Shown here: in pieces, positions 1 to 10,664 of the stretch | Position numbering within the stretch: position 1 is the first letter of the stretch | Layout of the letters: each line of letters starts with the position of its first letter | DNA from: Zanthoxylum bungeanum | Lineage: Eukaryota > Streptophyta > Magnoliopsida > Sapindales > Rutaceae | Reading direction: 5' to 3' | Length of the DNA stretch: 64,000 nt | Assembly (NCBI GenBank): GCA_019454045.1 | Contig: SKCR01021123.1 | Coordinates: forward strand, 1-64,000 | Made by a program: the position numbers and the translations under genes | Notes under the pieces: model-generated | The model's database searches: none | The model's input: only the letters and a program-made list of their open reading frames with translations | What the model was told of the DNA's origin: nothing

Positions 1-1215
1 TGAATTCTTTATGGAATATCAACCTGATAAATAGTTTTCTTCAGGGGTTCACTTGGCTGAAATTGAGCACATCATTTCTATTGATCTTGGAGATTTATAT
101 GGCTAATCTCTTTGTTATTGTAATTCTTTTAAGAGGGAGGGAGGCATGCTCGTAGATTTAAGTGATATGTTGGTTTAGATTACTCAAATAACCTTTCTAG
201 TAGAATTACGGTCGTGATTTTTAGTGGAGTATGTGCCTGAGAATTCTAAATTGCATTACACTTTGAGACTGCTGCTGGGGCTTGAGATTGTGAATGGGAT
301 CTTAGCTCGAGGTGATAATAACTTTATATGTCAATTTCATTGAACATGTGGATATGATGTTTAGATCTAGCTTGATCTTTCTTTTGCAGTTCACTTCTTG
401 TTAATATCCTCAAGAGGATTCTTTTATTAATGCAGTGTGTTAATGTCATATGGATTTTAAACATGCTTAATTTTATTAATATAGGAATGGCTCTATCTCA
501 TGTTCCTAGAGGATATATGTGAAGGTAGCAAATCTTTTGGTCTTCTCTGCCTCCACTTCCTCGGGGATGAATCCATATGTGTCAATAGATAGAACATTTG
601 TAATCAGTCGTTATGGCAGGCCGAATTGTGGAAAGAATTAAAGGAAGATTCCGTTTGGATGTTATCCCCCTAACTTTTTGCCCACTGTTTCCATCATAAT
701 TGATGGTTAATTGGTCCTTTATCTTACGGTTAGCATCCTTAAGTTGTTCATGAATTACTTCCTCGCGTTAAGAATTAAAGGCAGATTCCTTTTGGATGTT
801 ATCCCCCTAACTTTTTGCCCACTGTTTCCATCGTAATTGATGGTTACTTGGTCCTTTATCGGTTTGCATCCTTAGGTCGTTCACGAATTACTTCGTTGCA
901 TAGTGCAACTTCAACTGGGTATCCTTATGAATTGTCTATGATTCAGCACCAGCCATAAACAGTCTTTTTGTGTTATTTATTTAGTTTGTCATATGAAACT
1001 ATTTTGATTTCGTTCTGATTGTGCAGATATGCTGTATGTTTTCTCAAATATGTCTACAAGTCTCAATTTTATTGAGCATACTCTGATTTCTGGTTGGAAA
1101 CTGTAAGTAATTAGTTAAAACGTGTCTTACTATTTGATTCCTCTGCTTGTATCTTACATCTAAGTTTGACTGGGTTTTCCATAATTTACCTACGTTTGTA
1201 TTTGCAATTTTGCAG
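1..1215 (+). other. Non-coding sequence upstream of GlcAT14 exon, probably intron
   Basis: No exon is recognisable here. The stretch ends in a pyrimidine-rich acceptor (TTTTGCAG, to 1215) that joins a GlcAT14 exon starting with half a codon at 1216. The missing N-terminal exon with the membrane anchor must therefore lie before the window, and this stretch is most simply its intron. It holds a tandem duplication (634-903) and otherwise AT-rich DNA without long ORFs. Confidence 0.6.
634..903. repeat. Tandem duplication, two units of about 135 bp
   Basis: Two adjacent diverged copies begin with AAGAATTAAAGG at about 633 and 769. Both contain the blocks GGATGTTATCCCCCTAAC and TTTTTGCCCACTGTTTCCAT, and both end in a CACGAATTACTT-like block (the first copy reads CATGAATTACTT). 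They lie inside the presumed intron and have no coding potential. Confidence 0.8.
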
Positions 1216-2342
1216 GAACCAAAGAGCAAAACCAATTATTGTTGATCCAGGCCTTTACTTGTCCAAGAAATCTGATATTGCTTGGACCACTCAACGGCGA
1301 TCACTTCCTACTTCTTTCAAATTATTTACAGGTGAGTTTCAATTATTATATCCATTGGTTTATCAAAAATCAAGTTTGCTGCAGCAGTTTCTTGTAGAAT
1401 CTTGGGGATAATTGGCGCATAGTTTTTCGTTGCAAAGTTCATGATGAACTATGATCCTGAAGTTTAAAATAGCAGACTCTTAATTCACAAGACCAAGGGC
1501 ACTTGTAACTATTCCCTCTCAGTTAAAAATCTGATATACAAGGTCATATTGTACGGAGGCTCCAAGGGGATATATTAGGGAGAGTAGAATGTTTCCTGCC
1601 TTGATCAAGTTGAAGGATTAATATTACATGATAATATGATATAGCTTACTCAGTTGCATAGATTAATGTTTCCTTGGCCTGAGATGTGTACATATGAGAA
1701 ACATGATCACTTTGACTTATTATTTAAACACTGTTTTATTGCATTGACTTCTCATTTTAAGTCGAATATCCCAAGCATATTATCTGTGCATAAATCAGCC
1801 AATTTCAGACACATTTTGGTTTCTTCTATACAGGTTCAGCATGGGTAATGCTAACCCGGAGATTTGTCGAGTACTGCATATGGGGATGGGATAACCTCCC
1901 ACGAACTCTTCTAATGTATTATACAAATTTCATCTCATCTCCGGAAGGATATTTTCACACTGTTATCTGCAACTCTGATGAATTTCGCAACACTGCAATA
2001 AGCCATGATCTACACTACATTGCGTGGGACAATCCTCCTAAACAGCATCCCATCAAGTTGACAATGAAAGACTTTGACAAAATGGTTAAGAGCAATACTC
2101 CATTTGCTCGTAAATTTGCAAAAGACGATCCTGTTTTGGACAAGATTGATAAAGAACTTCTAGGTCGCACAAACAGATTTGCACCAGGGGCCTGGTGTAT
2201 TGGGAGCTCAGAAGGTGGTGCTGACCCCTGCTCTGTGCGCGGCAATGATTCTGTTTTTAGGCCTGGTCCCGGTGCTGAGAGACTGCAAAAGCTGCTTCAG
2301 ACATTGTTATCTGAAGATTTTCGGAAAAAGCAGTGTTCATGA
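1216..2342 (+). CDS. GlcAT14-like beta-glucuronosyltransferase, C-terminal exons (partial)
   Basis: Two exons, 1216-1331 and 1834-2342, join in frame through a split Gly codon with GT (1332) and AG (1833) splice sites. The product contains NQRAKPIIVDPGLY, FKLFTGSAW, YCIWGWDNLPRTLLMYYTN and SPEGYFHTVICN. These are hallmarks of plant glycosyltransferase family 14 (DUF266/Branch). Characterised members are Golgi type II membrane enzymes that add glucuronic acid to arabinogalactan-protein glycans; this role is inferred from the family. Only about the last 207 residues are present, and the N-terminal anchor and start of the catalytic domain lie upstream of the window. The reading frame is intact to the TGA at 2340-2342 and ends DFRKKQCS. 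The C-terminal GAWCIGSSEGGADPC block is typical. It is probably a functional host gene. Confidence 0.9.
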
Positions 2343-2855
2343 TAAAAGGTGAGATTTTGTTAACCTCAAGTGTACATGTATTCATAGATCATACTGTTGT
2401 AGCAGCAGAGCTGAATCGTACCTTTAATACTGGAAATGGACATTCAAGTTACAAACATTGCTGCTCTTTTGCGAAAAGAAAAAAAAAAAAAAGAGCTTAT
2501 TTTGTGCACATTTTGTGAATATAACCTATTCTTCAAAGTTACTTCAAATATGTTATGGACTGATTTGCAGTTTTTATTTATTTATTTGTTCATCTTGTTC
2601 TAACACCAAAGATGAAACAATGAGACTATCTGTGGTGGTGGCACATGTAAGCAAACTGAATGTATCAAAGTTGGAAATTCAGTTCATATATTTCCTTTAA
2701 GACCTCCCTAAATATATAGGATCTGATTATGCATTTGGTGACATTTTTTTAAAAGGGAGATTGTCACTTTTCCCTCACTGATTTTAATATTTGTCCTATG
2801 GCTTGCCATCAACAACTCAAGTTCAATTCACATTTGGCTTGGTTCTTCTTTCTTT

Positions 2856-2896
<41 letters not shown>

Positions 2897-3443
2897 TTTT
2901 AAATTTTAATAAATGAGCTACTTGAACTCAAAATATAACTCAATTATTAAATAAGACCGACTCACAAAAATTTGACTCAGCTCATTGTTGACTCGTGAAC
3001 ACTATTTAAAATAGATTCGATTGAGATCATGTATATATATATAGGTCACAACATTTGAATTTGTATGGAAATTATTTAAAATTTGATTAAATAAATAAAT
3101 AACAAAATTTTAATTATCAAGCTCGAGCCGAACTAAATCATTTAATAATCGAGTTTGAGTCAAACTCGAGCCCAATATTTTCTTAATGAGTCAGGTTTAA
3201 ACAACACATGTAAAGCTCGATTCGAGCTCGAACTTATATAAATACTTATTGAGTTGAGTCAAACTAAATTATTTAGTAATCGAGTTTGAGTCAAGTTCGA
3301 GCCTGATATTTGTTTAACGAATCAGGTTTAAACAACATATGTAAAGCTCGATTATAAATACTTATTGAGTCGAGCCGAGATGAGGTGCCACTTACCGTTC
3401 TTATAATACTCATTACTCTTTGATCCAAAAATTAAGATTCTTT
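2343..3443. other. 3' UTR and AT-rich intergenic DNA with poly-T tract and a tandem duplication
   Basis: After the GlcAT14 stop there is probably a 3' UTR, though no clear polyadenylation site is identified. An A-run occurs at about 2469 and an uninterrupted run of about 38 T at 2857-2894. At about 3127-3352 an AT-rich unit containing TAATCGAGTTTGAGTCAA and CAGGTTTAAACAACA occurs twice, about 128 bp apart. I see no gene. Confidence 0.6.
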
Positions 3444-3759
3444 TATAATATTTCCTTTAGAAATTATTTCTATTGACATGATAATCGATAATTTTATTAA
3501 TATTCTTAAATATTCCAAAAAAATAAATAAAATACAAACATGACAAGTTATTATTTTATATCATAAATATGACAATTTAGAATTTTATTATAAACTTTAT
3601 TAATAATAAATACTACTTCATTGACATAATAATACATTAATTATCATGTCATATATTAGTATTTAAGGGTAAAATTATAAAATAATAATGTTTTTATGAG
3701 GTGAGAAGATAATGGGATATTGCAAAAACATTAGGGTAAGTGGTAGATACTGAAAACAC

Positions 3760-4546
3760 TAGGGGTGGGCGCGGATCGGTTTGGTTCGGTTTTTGCTAAA
3801 AACCGAACCAAACCATATTTTACGGTTCAGATTTTTTTACCTCTCAAACCAAATCATTAAATAACGGTTTGGTTCGGATTGAAAATTTTTTAAACCAGCG
3901 GTTTACGGATTGGTTCGGTTCGGTTTACGGATTATTATATTTAAAATAAATTTTCATCCACTTAAGTGAAGAAAAAAAAAAAAAATAGTTCATCCAACAA
4001 ATAGTTTGAAGTGCTAGGGTGTAAGCTATGATTCCATGGAATATATGCATTCCATAAAGGATTGAAAAATGAGACACAATTAATTCTTGTATTTTTTTTA
4101 AAAAAAAAATTACCTTGAATAATGATGCTACCATCATTCTAATTAAGAGACAAATACAACATCTTACTTTCAAGAATAATGATGCTACCATAAAACAAAA
4201 AATTTAAGAATAAAAGTATTAACAAATAAATTGAAGAATAAAAGTATTAACAAATAAATATATTAACAAAAAATTTAAGAATAAAAGTATTAACATACTA
4301 ATAAAAAGAAAACATAGAATAAAATTAAAAGAAAAATACAAATGTTTTTATAAAAATATATAATTTTTTTAAATATAACGGTTCGGTTCGGTTTAACAGG
4401 TGCGGTTCGGATTAGCTCCTGAACCGAACCGTAAACCGTTTGGGGTGGGCCAATCCGAACCGCAAACCGAACCGTTAGAAAAAAACCGTAAATTCGGTCC
4501 GGTTTGGTTCGGTTTGCGGTTCGGTCGGTTTTTTTGCCCACCCCTA
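3760..4546. mobile_element. Non-autonomous hAT-like element (787 bp)
   Basis: Termini are TAGGGGTGGGC and GCCCACCCCTA, an 11-bp perfect inverted pair, flanked by the perfect 8-bp direct repeat GAAAACAC (3752-3759 and 4547-4554). An 8-bp TSD with TAGGGGTG-type termini fits the hAT superfamily. Subterminal DNA on both sides is filled with CGGTTCGGTT/AACCGAACCG words that pair with each other, so the single strand could fold back strongly. No transposase is encoded; the middle is AT-rich. The second copy of the host repeat keeps the unfilled site with a single GAAAACAC at 22454-22461. Confidence 0.9.
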
Positions 4547-5084
4547 GAAAACACTACGGAGAAAAGAGGCAATCTTCCTTTTAAAAGTCCATGAGTTATT
4601 ATCAGATATGTAGTTGCCAATGGCAGTCCGTAAGAATAATTATGTAATTTTTTTTTTATTTTTTTTATCAATAAACATAAAACCTTTGAAAACATGAAAT
4701 TAGTTTCATGTTTATTAGTAAAATTTACATATTTAATGATTTAAATTACATGTTTAATGGTTAAAATAATATGCTTATACCCATGGGTATTTGATACTCT
4801 TATAATATTATTGCAGTGGCCTTATTAATGACGTAGACACATTTCGCATCACACCTTCATATCAACATACAAAACATAAACAAAATCTTTTTATGGGTCG
4901 AAAGTAAAGAGCCTCTCTTTTTCCTTGTTGCTCGTTGAACCTATTTGAATATAAACTTAATTAAAAGGATTGCATTGTTTATTAGCTTGATTTCACAAAA
5001 TCACAATATAATAGTCTCGCCACTTAATGATGTGAAAAAGAAATGAAAGAAATTTAAATTCAAATAAATTATAGTATAGGACAC

Positions 5085-5297
5085 GAGTCCAAATCTTCTG
5101 TCTCATTAATTGTGCTCCACTTCGTGCTCCACCAATCAAATTTAGACAACTAATATCTCTCATTAAATGAGAGAACTCTGACTTTAACACTCCACCAATC
5201 AAATTATTCTCTCATTTAATGAGAGATATTAGTTGTCCAAATTTGATTGATAGAGCACGAAATGAAGCACAATTGATGGGATAAAAGATTTGAACTC
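5085..5297. mobile_element. Mutator-type MITE (213 bp) with ~90-bp TIRs
   Basis: The left arm (5085-5173) starts GAGTCCAAATCTT and reaches CTCATTAAATGAGAGA. The right arm (5209-5297) is its imperfect reverse complement, ending AAGATTTGAACTC. The flanks ATAGGACAC (5076-5084) and ATAGAACAG (5298-5306) match at 7 of 9 positions, as expected for an aged 9-bp Mutator TSD. Only about 35 bp separate the arms, and no coding sequence is present. This copy lies inside dispersed-repeat copy 1. Confidence 0.7.
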
Positions 5298-5747
5298 ATA
5301 GAACAGTGATTTATATTTTCTTCCCCTTTTACTAATTGTTGCCAAAAGTATTTAACAATGATTGTATGTTATAATTTTTCTAAAATGTAAGTCATAGTAA
5401 TTAGAGTGCGTGTTTGTGTGTAGAATGAATTCTCTCTCTCTCTCCTTTTCTTTTTGTTTTTCTTGTTGGGTTTAATTTCACTTAATTTAATACTTTTTTG
5501 TTGTAACATTGTTTGGCATGTTTGCTATGTTGAGATTTTCCTACAAAATGAGTAAGGTGAACAAGAATTTGTTATGAAGTCATGGTGATTATAAGAAATT
5601 AAATAACTTAATAGTTTATTAGTAATAATTTAAAATTAGTAATCCATTAATATAAATATTAGGTATAAAATTGAAGTTCTTACAAGTTATAATCCAAGCA
5701 GTTTTTCCTTCCACTATATCAAATAATTCACATTTTACTTGTAAAAA

Positions 5748-6080
5748 ATGGAGAAGACCTCATTTAAGTTAACCGTTTTAATCATCCTCTTGATTGCTAT
5801 ATCTGGTTTGTCTCGATCTCTATTTTTTTTTGTTACAAGTAACATTCGAGTTTCGTTTCATTTCTTCGCGACGTTGATCATAAAAAATAAAACTTAATTT
5901 ACAGGGACAATAGTTTTTGAGTTACCAAAAGCTGAAGCCTACACCGGAGGATTACCAATTCGTTGTACTAAGAATTCTGAATGTGTGAGAGATTGTCCAT
6001 CTGGAAATGGATTTTGTTGTCAAGACGAAAATAGACAAGCATGTCCAAGAGGAGTTTGTTTTTGTACTCCAAAACATTAG
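5748..6080 (+). CDS. Small secreted cysteine-rich peptide, defensin-like (DEFL)
   Basis: Exon 1 (5748-5805) and exon 2 (5905-6080) join at GT 5806 / AG 5904 and encode 77 residues. The first 30 or so form a signal peptide (MEKTSFK followed by a Leu/Ile/Val-rich core). The mature part has eight cysteines spaced C-x5-C-x3-C-x6-CC-x7-C-x4-C-x-C. It includes the C-x3-C (ECVRDC) and C-x-C (CFC) pairs of the cysteine-stabilised alpha-beta fold seen in plant defensin-like and nodule cysteine-rich peptides. An intron interrupting the signal-peptide region is typical of DEFL genes. Such peptides are secreted and act in defence or cell signalling; the specific role is unknown. The reading frame has no lesion. 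No neighbouring paralogue is seen. Confidence 0.75.
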
Positions 6081-6509
6081 CTCCTATGAGTTGAATTAAC
6101 ATGAAATAAAGTTGTGTAACAACTATATTATTAATAACACATAAAATTATTAACATTTGACGCATTTTGCATCAGCCCTTCATATTATTTATGTAGACAC
6201 ATAAATTATTTAAATAGATTTGGTTTTCCAGGAGCTTTTGTCTTCTTAAGCTGGGTAGCCATCTTCAACAGGCCAAAGCTAGAATCAGATTCTTCCAAAT
6301 CCGTCATCACAAAAAAAAAATTAAAAATCATGAGAGCACTACATATTTTGAAATCAACACTTGAATCGATAAAAGATAATTATTAATTTTCTTGCTTTTA
6401 TGTTTTAAAATAGATATTAGACCTCAGCAATTATAGGGAAGATGACAGTGATTAACAAGTTTCTGATACGGTCTTTTGGCTGTTTATTACAAGAAGGGCA
6501 TGTCTAAGG
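6081..6509. other. Intergenic region
   Basis: Probably the 3' UTR of the DEFL gene followed by AT-rich DNA. A short stretch near 6160-6190 (CGCATTTTGCATCAGCCCTT) resembles a block of the dispersed repeat. I see no supported gene. Confidence 0.4.
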
Positions 6510-9018
6510 TGTTGGAAATGGTGATCGAGCACTAATATTCACTTTTTGTATGAATATTAACTCTTACTTTATTTTATATATTGTAAATCTAAGAGTTAGA
6601 GATTTCGAGTTACACTCGGAACCATATATGAATTTAGTAAAGACCCGAGAGTTACAATATATGATGATATAGTTGTAAGAGTTGCAAATGGTGTTGAGAA
6701 ATATCACACGTATTCTCTCGAATATAAATTATTCCTGGTCTAGATATAGTGACATGGGTCAGTCATTATATTGGTAAGACTAGTGCATTGTTTATATATT
6801 TAATGGACATATGGTTTGTCTCAATAGACAGTGAGCTTAGCGGAAGTTCGTATAGAAATGAAGATATTCATTATTTGAATGAGTATTAGACAAACTCATA
6901 AAGATGACTAATAGATATTCCATAAAACTGTCAATAGTTGTCTTTTCGAGTTGAGTAGTTATTGTGGTCCTTTGACTTGAGACACGACGGTGGTCTTGTG
7001 AGTGATCATCTATGCTTGATACCATGCATGTCAGAGACCTTTCATGGTCTGACCTCTGGATGACTGTTAGGTATAGACCGATGCTCACGAAGATCGGTGC
7101 GTGTTAATATGAGGATTCGTCAGTCCATATGGTTGGATTATGTTTCCAAAAAATTTTCAAAGTATAATCCGGAAATCTTTTGGCCGAAAGTTCGTTAAAG
7201 AAATTGTTTCTTTAACATTATAAATAATATTGAAAAGAGTTTCGCATATATTATTTATTAATGAAATATAGTTTTGAAAGGTTAGTTTATATTGAGTAGA
7301 TAAGATTTTGACAGTATAACTATAACATTACTCAATTGGAAACAGAAATGACGAAGGGATTATACATTAACGTTTTAACCTCAACTTGTATGGTTCGACG
7401 TGTCGTGTTGTTTTGTCATGATTTGTAGGTGGACATGCCTTCATGAAATATGTGTACAAGTATATGAGATATATATGTATATATATATATATATATATAA
7501 GTAACAACTGAACGTGAGCCTAGAGAGTTCCATTATATTGAGTTTACTCGTTGAGCACTAGGGCGACTTTTCGTCAAATGTTGACAAAGTATTTTTTGGG
7601 TTTTAAGGATTAAATTGTTTGATCCGATAATTCATGAGATGAATTGAAATAATTAATTTTATATCAAGAGTTGATATAAGTTTATTGTATAATAGATGTA
7701 ATTTGATTTAGATTAAATTAGTAATTAATTAGTAAATTAATTTAATTGTTAAATTAATATACAAAATTAATTACTTAGATTATACAAATAAATGTATCAA
7801 TTATTTAAGGTAACCATAGTTAGTACAATTGAATGGTTTTTGTTAAAGTAACTAAAATCATTTAATTGTAATTTTTTTGTTACCTTGGTTAGTGTGAATT
7901 ATTTAACTTTGGTTAAGTTAAATTTTTTGATTTTGTGGTGTAGGGAAAAGATTCCCTTAAACCATGGTTTAATTAAATGGCTTGAGTTTGTTTTCTTTAT
8001 ATTTAATTTAATAAAAAACAAAAAGGTGGTGGCTTTTCTTTTCAAAAAAAAAAAAAAGGGAAAAAAAAAAAAGGAAAAAGCCACTGACGTAAAAACCAAT
8101 TCAAAAAAAGGAAAATGGGTGGTTGTTCTTTTGATTAGCACACTGCCGAACTTCAAAAAGGAAAAAGCTTTGGTTTTCTTTGTTTTTTGTTCATCAAAAT
8201 CAAGCCTAAATCTCACCAAAATTGCCCATACAAATAATCAAGTCCATAGAATTAATCCCTAAGTTTTAAGGGTTAATATATGTTCTTGAAGTTTTCTTTT
8301 TCCTAGGGTTCATGTGTTGAAATTTGGGGAAAAATTGGTTGCCTCTCTTGAGTAATCAAACCACCTTTTGATCACTAAGATTTGTTCATTGAGGAGCTTG
8401 ATTTGGTGGAGTTTGAAGAAGTTCAAAGTGCTTGGAGGAATTGGAAAAGCTTGGATGCAAAGATTCAACAAATTGACAAAGAGTTGAAAGCTTGTTGGTA
8501 CATTTAAACTTGTCAATTTATTTGTTCAAATTTTGTTGAGAAAAATTGTTGTGGAAGTGTTGGATAAATTGGGAGCATGTATGTGAGGATTAGAAGCATT
8601 GAAGTGTTGGAAAATCGATATATAGTTGATATGTTAATTTTTGTATGCTTGGAATAATTTTGCAAGAGTTGAAAAATTATTTTGTATGCTTGAATTAATT
8701 TTTTCAAATATTGGAAAATTAATTTTAGTATGTTTGGATTATTTTCAAGTGTTGGAAATAATTATGATGCTTAGATTAATTTGTCAAGAGTTGGTAGATT
8801 GATTAAAGTGTGTTGAAAATTTTTAATTAGCTTATGGTAATTTTTAATGTATGGAAAATGTTTTTAATGCATTGAAAATAGTAAGTTGGAAAAATTTTGC
8901 CCACTGTTTTTAGAGGACTGCCGATAAAAAATAATAAATAATTAAAAAAAAATTTCACTCGGGATTTGATCTCGAGCGGGTTCCGCTGCGCTCGGCTTTG
9001 TACGTTCCTCACTCAACA
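6510..9018 (+). mobile_element. Solo LTR (2509 bp), copia-like, perfect TSD
   Basis: It begins TGTTGGAAATGG and ends CACTCAACA, giving TGTTG/CAACA termini. It is flanked by the perfect 5-bp direct repeat TAAGG (6505-6509 and 9019-9023). No primer site, polypurine tract or gag-pol lies inside, so it is a single LTR left by LTR-LTR recombination. A block reading AGTCCATATGGTTGG resembles part of the Copia-2 LTR, suggesting a related long-LTR copia lineage. Inside are an AT dinucleotide run near 7475-7500, A-runs near 8045-8075, and several AT-rich ORFs in low-complexity DNA that I do not consider genes. Confidence 0.85.
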
Positions 9019-9024
9019 TAAGGT

Positions 9025-9051
9025 ACCCAGGGGTATGACATACCCCTGGGT
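9025..9051. repeat. Perfect 11-bp inverted repeat with 5-nt loop
   Basis: ACCCAGGGGTA, loop TGACA, TACCCCTGGGT. It lies 2 bp after the solo-LTR target duplication. A similar hairpin (arms TACCCTTGGGTA) occurs at 21646-21674. Confidence 0.8.
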
Positions 9052-9109
9052 TCCTGACCGTATCCAACGGTCATTAAAAAAATGGCAAAATATGGAAAAA
9101 ACCGGATAA

Positions 9110-9490
9110 GCCGGTAATAAATATATCATTATAAAACTCTAGATCTCTCTCCCTCACAGAAAACAAATCCCTCATCACTCTCACGATCTCTCTCTCTTTC
9201 ACACACACAAATCGGTCATCACTCTCACACAGCAAAGAGCAAACCAAATTTGTGCCCTAAAATTGCCGGACGCCGACGCCGTTTAACCGATTCTGCTTCT
9301 CCGACGTTTGTCTCATCACTTTCACTCTCACTCTCACGATCTCTCTCTCTCACACAACAAACCAAATTTGTGCCCTAAAATCGCCTTACACCAACGTCGA
9401 CGCCGTTTCACAGGTGTTGCTTCTCCGTCGCTGGTCAACTCTGTTGCTTGTCAACTTTGTCGCACATTGCTGGATTTTTGTGGTCGGTAA
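9110..9490 (+). promoter_or_regulatory. Candidate promoter and CT-rich 5' leader of the RING-H2 gene
   Basis: A TATA-like box (TTATAAAACT, 9129-9138) is followed by a leader rich in CTCTCTC and CACAC words (9138-9365), the composition of many plant 5' UTRs. A possible donor (CGGTAAAT near 9486), an acceptor at 9700 (TTTTGCAGGG) and a further donor after GATTACAAG (near 9752) suggest spliced 5' UTR exons. The link to the RING-H2 exons more than 1 kb downstream is inference. The TATA box lies about 110 bp after the solo LTR. Confidence 0.4.
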
Positions 9491-9804
9491 ATCTTGATTA
9501 CAATGCATCCTTTATGATTTTAGTGATTTTGGGGTTTGTTCTCTTATTTCGAATCTTGCATGCAAGTTGTGTTTTTATCATCAAATTTGAAACTTGATGG
9601 CCTCTGATTTTGTTACCTGCATTTTTAAATTAATCTCTTTATGAAAGAATACTTATAAAAATATTCGTCATTTTAGCTTGACGAATTTTCTGTTTTGCAG
9701 GGAATTTGGATATATATATATTTGGAAGCTCATAAATTGTTCATGATTACAAGGTACATTTAAAAAGAAACTGGATGTTTGTTAATGAATTTGTGTTGAA
9801 TTTA

Positions 9805-10316
9805 TGAAAATATGTAAAGTGTATGGTTAATGTTCTTCTGGTTTGTTCAAAAGCTTGTTGAAATTCATCAATTTAAGATTTTTTCCTCAGCTTTGTGTCT
9901 TATTCTATTTGTGACCCAATGGGTTGTTTGAATTTTTGAAAATATGTAAAGTGTATGGTTAATGTTCTTCTGGTTTGCTCAAAAGCTTGTTGAAGTTCAT
10001 CAATTTAAGATTTTTTTCTCAGCTTTGTGTCTTATTCCATTTGTGACCCAACGGGTTTTGTTAAATTTTTGAAAATACGTAAAGTGTATGGTTAATGTTC
10101 TTCTGGTTTGTTCAAAAGCTTGTTGAAGTTCATCAATTTAAGATTTTTTTCTCAGCTTTGTGTCTTATTCCATTTGTGACCCAATGAGTTGTGTTGAATT
10201 TTTGAAAATATGTAAAGTGTATGGTTAACGTTCCTCTGGTTTGTTCAAAAGCTTGTTAAAGTTCATCAATTTAAGATTTTCTCTCAGTTTTGTGTCTTAT
10301 TCTATTTGTGACCCCA
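9805..10316. repeat. Tandem array, about four units of ~132 bp
   Basis: Unit starts (GAAAATATGTAAAGTGTATG or near variants) fall at about 9805, 9937, 10068 and 10203. Each unit includes TTCTTCTGGTTTGTTCAAAA and TTGTGTCTTATTC. Divergence between units is low. The array sits between the putative 5' UTR exons and the first recognisable RING-gene exon. Confidence 0.85.
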
Positions 10317-10664
10317 TTTTTATTTTTGTTTTAAGCATGATTGCACAAGTTCAGGTTGATCAAATTGTTGGAGAGATAAGTTTTGAAATTTTTGGTATTA
10401 GGATGAAGTTATTTGGTGTTCAAAAGCATGGCTGCTAATCATCTTATATCATAACTTAATGGATAACAAGTTTGGGTTTGATTGAAAAAAAAATTTGGAA
10501 TTGAATTTTTGCGGCTTCATCTTGCAAATTAGGATTTTAGATGCTTGTCCGAGTTGATGATATGAGTGTTCTTATATTGTTGTGGAGGTGCATATTTGTT
10601 TGAATGTTAGCTGATAAATGGCACTCGGTCTAATTTTATTTGGTTTGGTACTTTTTTTTTTTGG

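Larger units (their letters stand above)
3444..5405. repeat. Dispersed repeat, copy 1 (carries hAT-like and MITE insertions)
   Basis: This segment matches 22151-22910 plus 42326-42442. Shared blocks include TAGAAATTATTTCTATTGAC, AGTGGTAGATACTGAAAACA, CATTTCGCATCACACCTTCA, TAGCTTGATTTCACAAAATC and AAAATGTAAGTCATAGTAAT. Homology starts near CCTTTAGAAATT and ends after TAATTAGAG at about 5405. Without the insertions the unit is about 0.9 kb. Its class is unknown. Copy 1 carries a 787-bp hAT-like element and a 213-bp MITE; copy 2 carries the large nested TIR element. Confidence 0.8.

Noticed and set aside
6230..6508. Possible minus-strand gene fragment (TCPSCNKQPKDRIRN..., then ESDSSFGLLKMATQLKKTKA)
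   Set aside because: The two coding-like stretches lack a credible acceptor between them and match no family I can name. Too short and unsupported.
7885..8262. 125-aa ORF in the solo LTR
   Set aside because: Made of AAAA/GGAAAA runs giving poly-Lys and Phe stretches; low-complexity, inside an LTR with clear TSDs.
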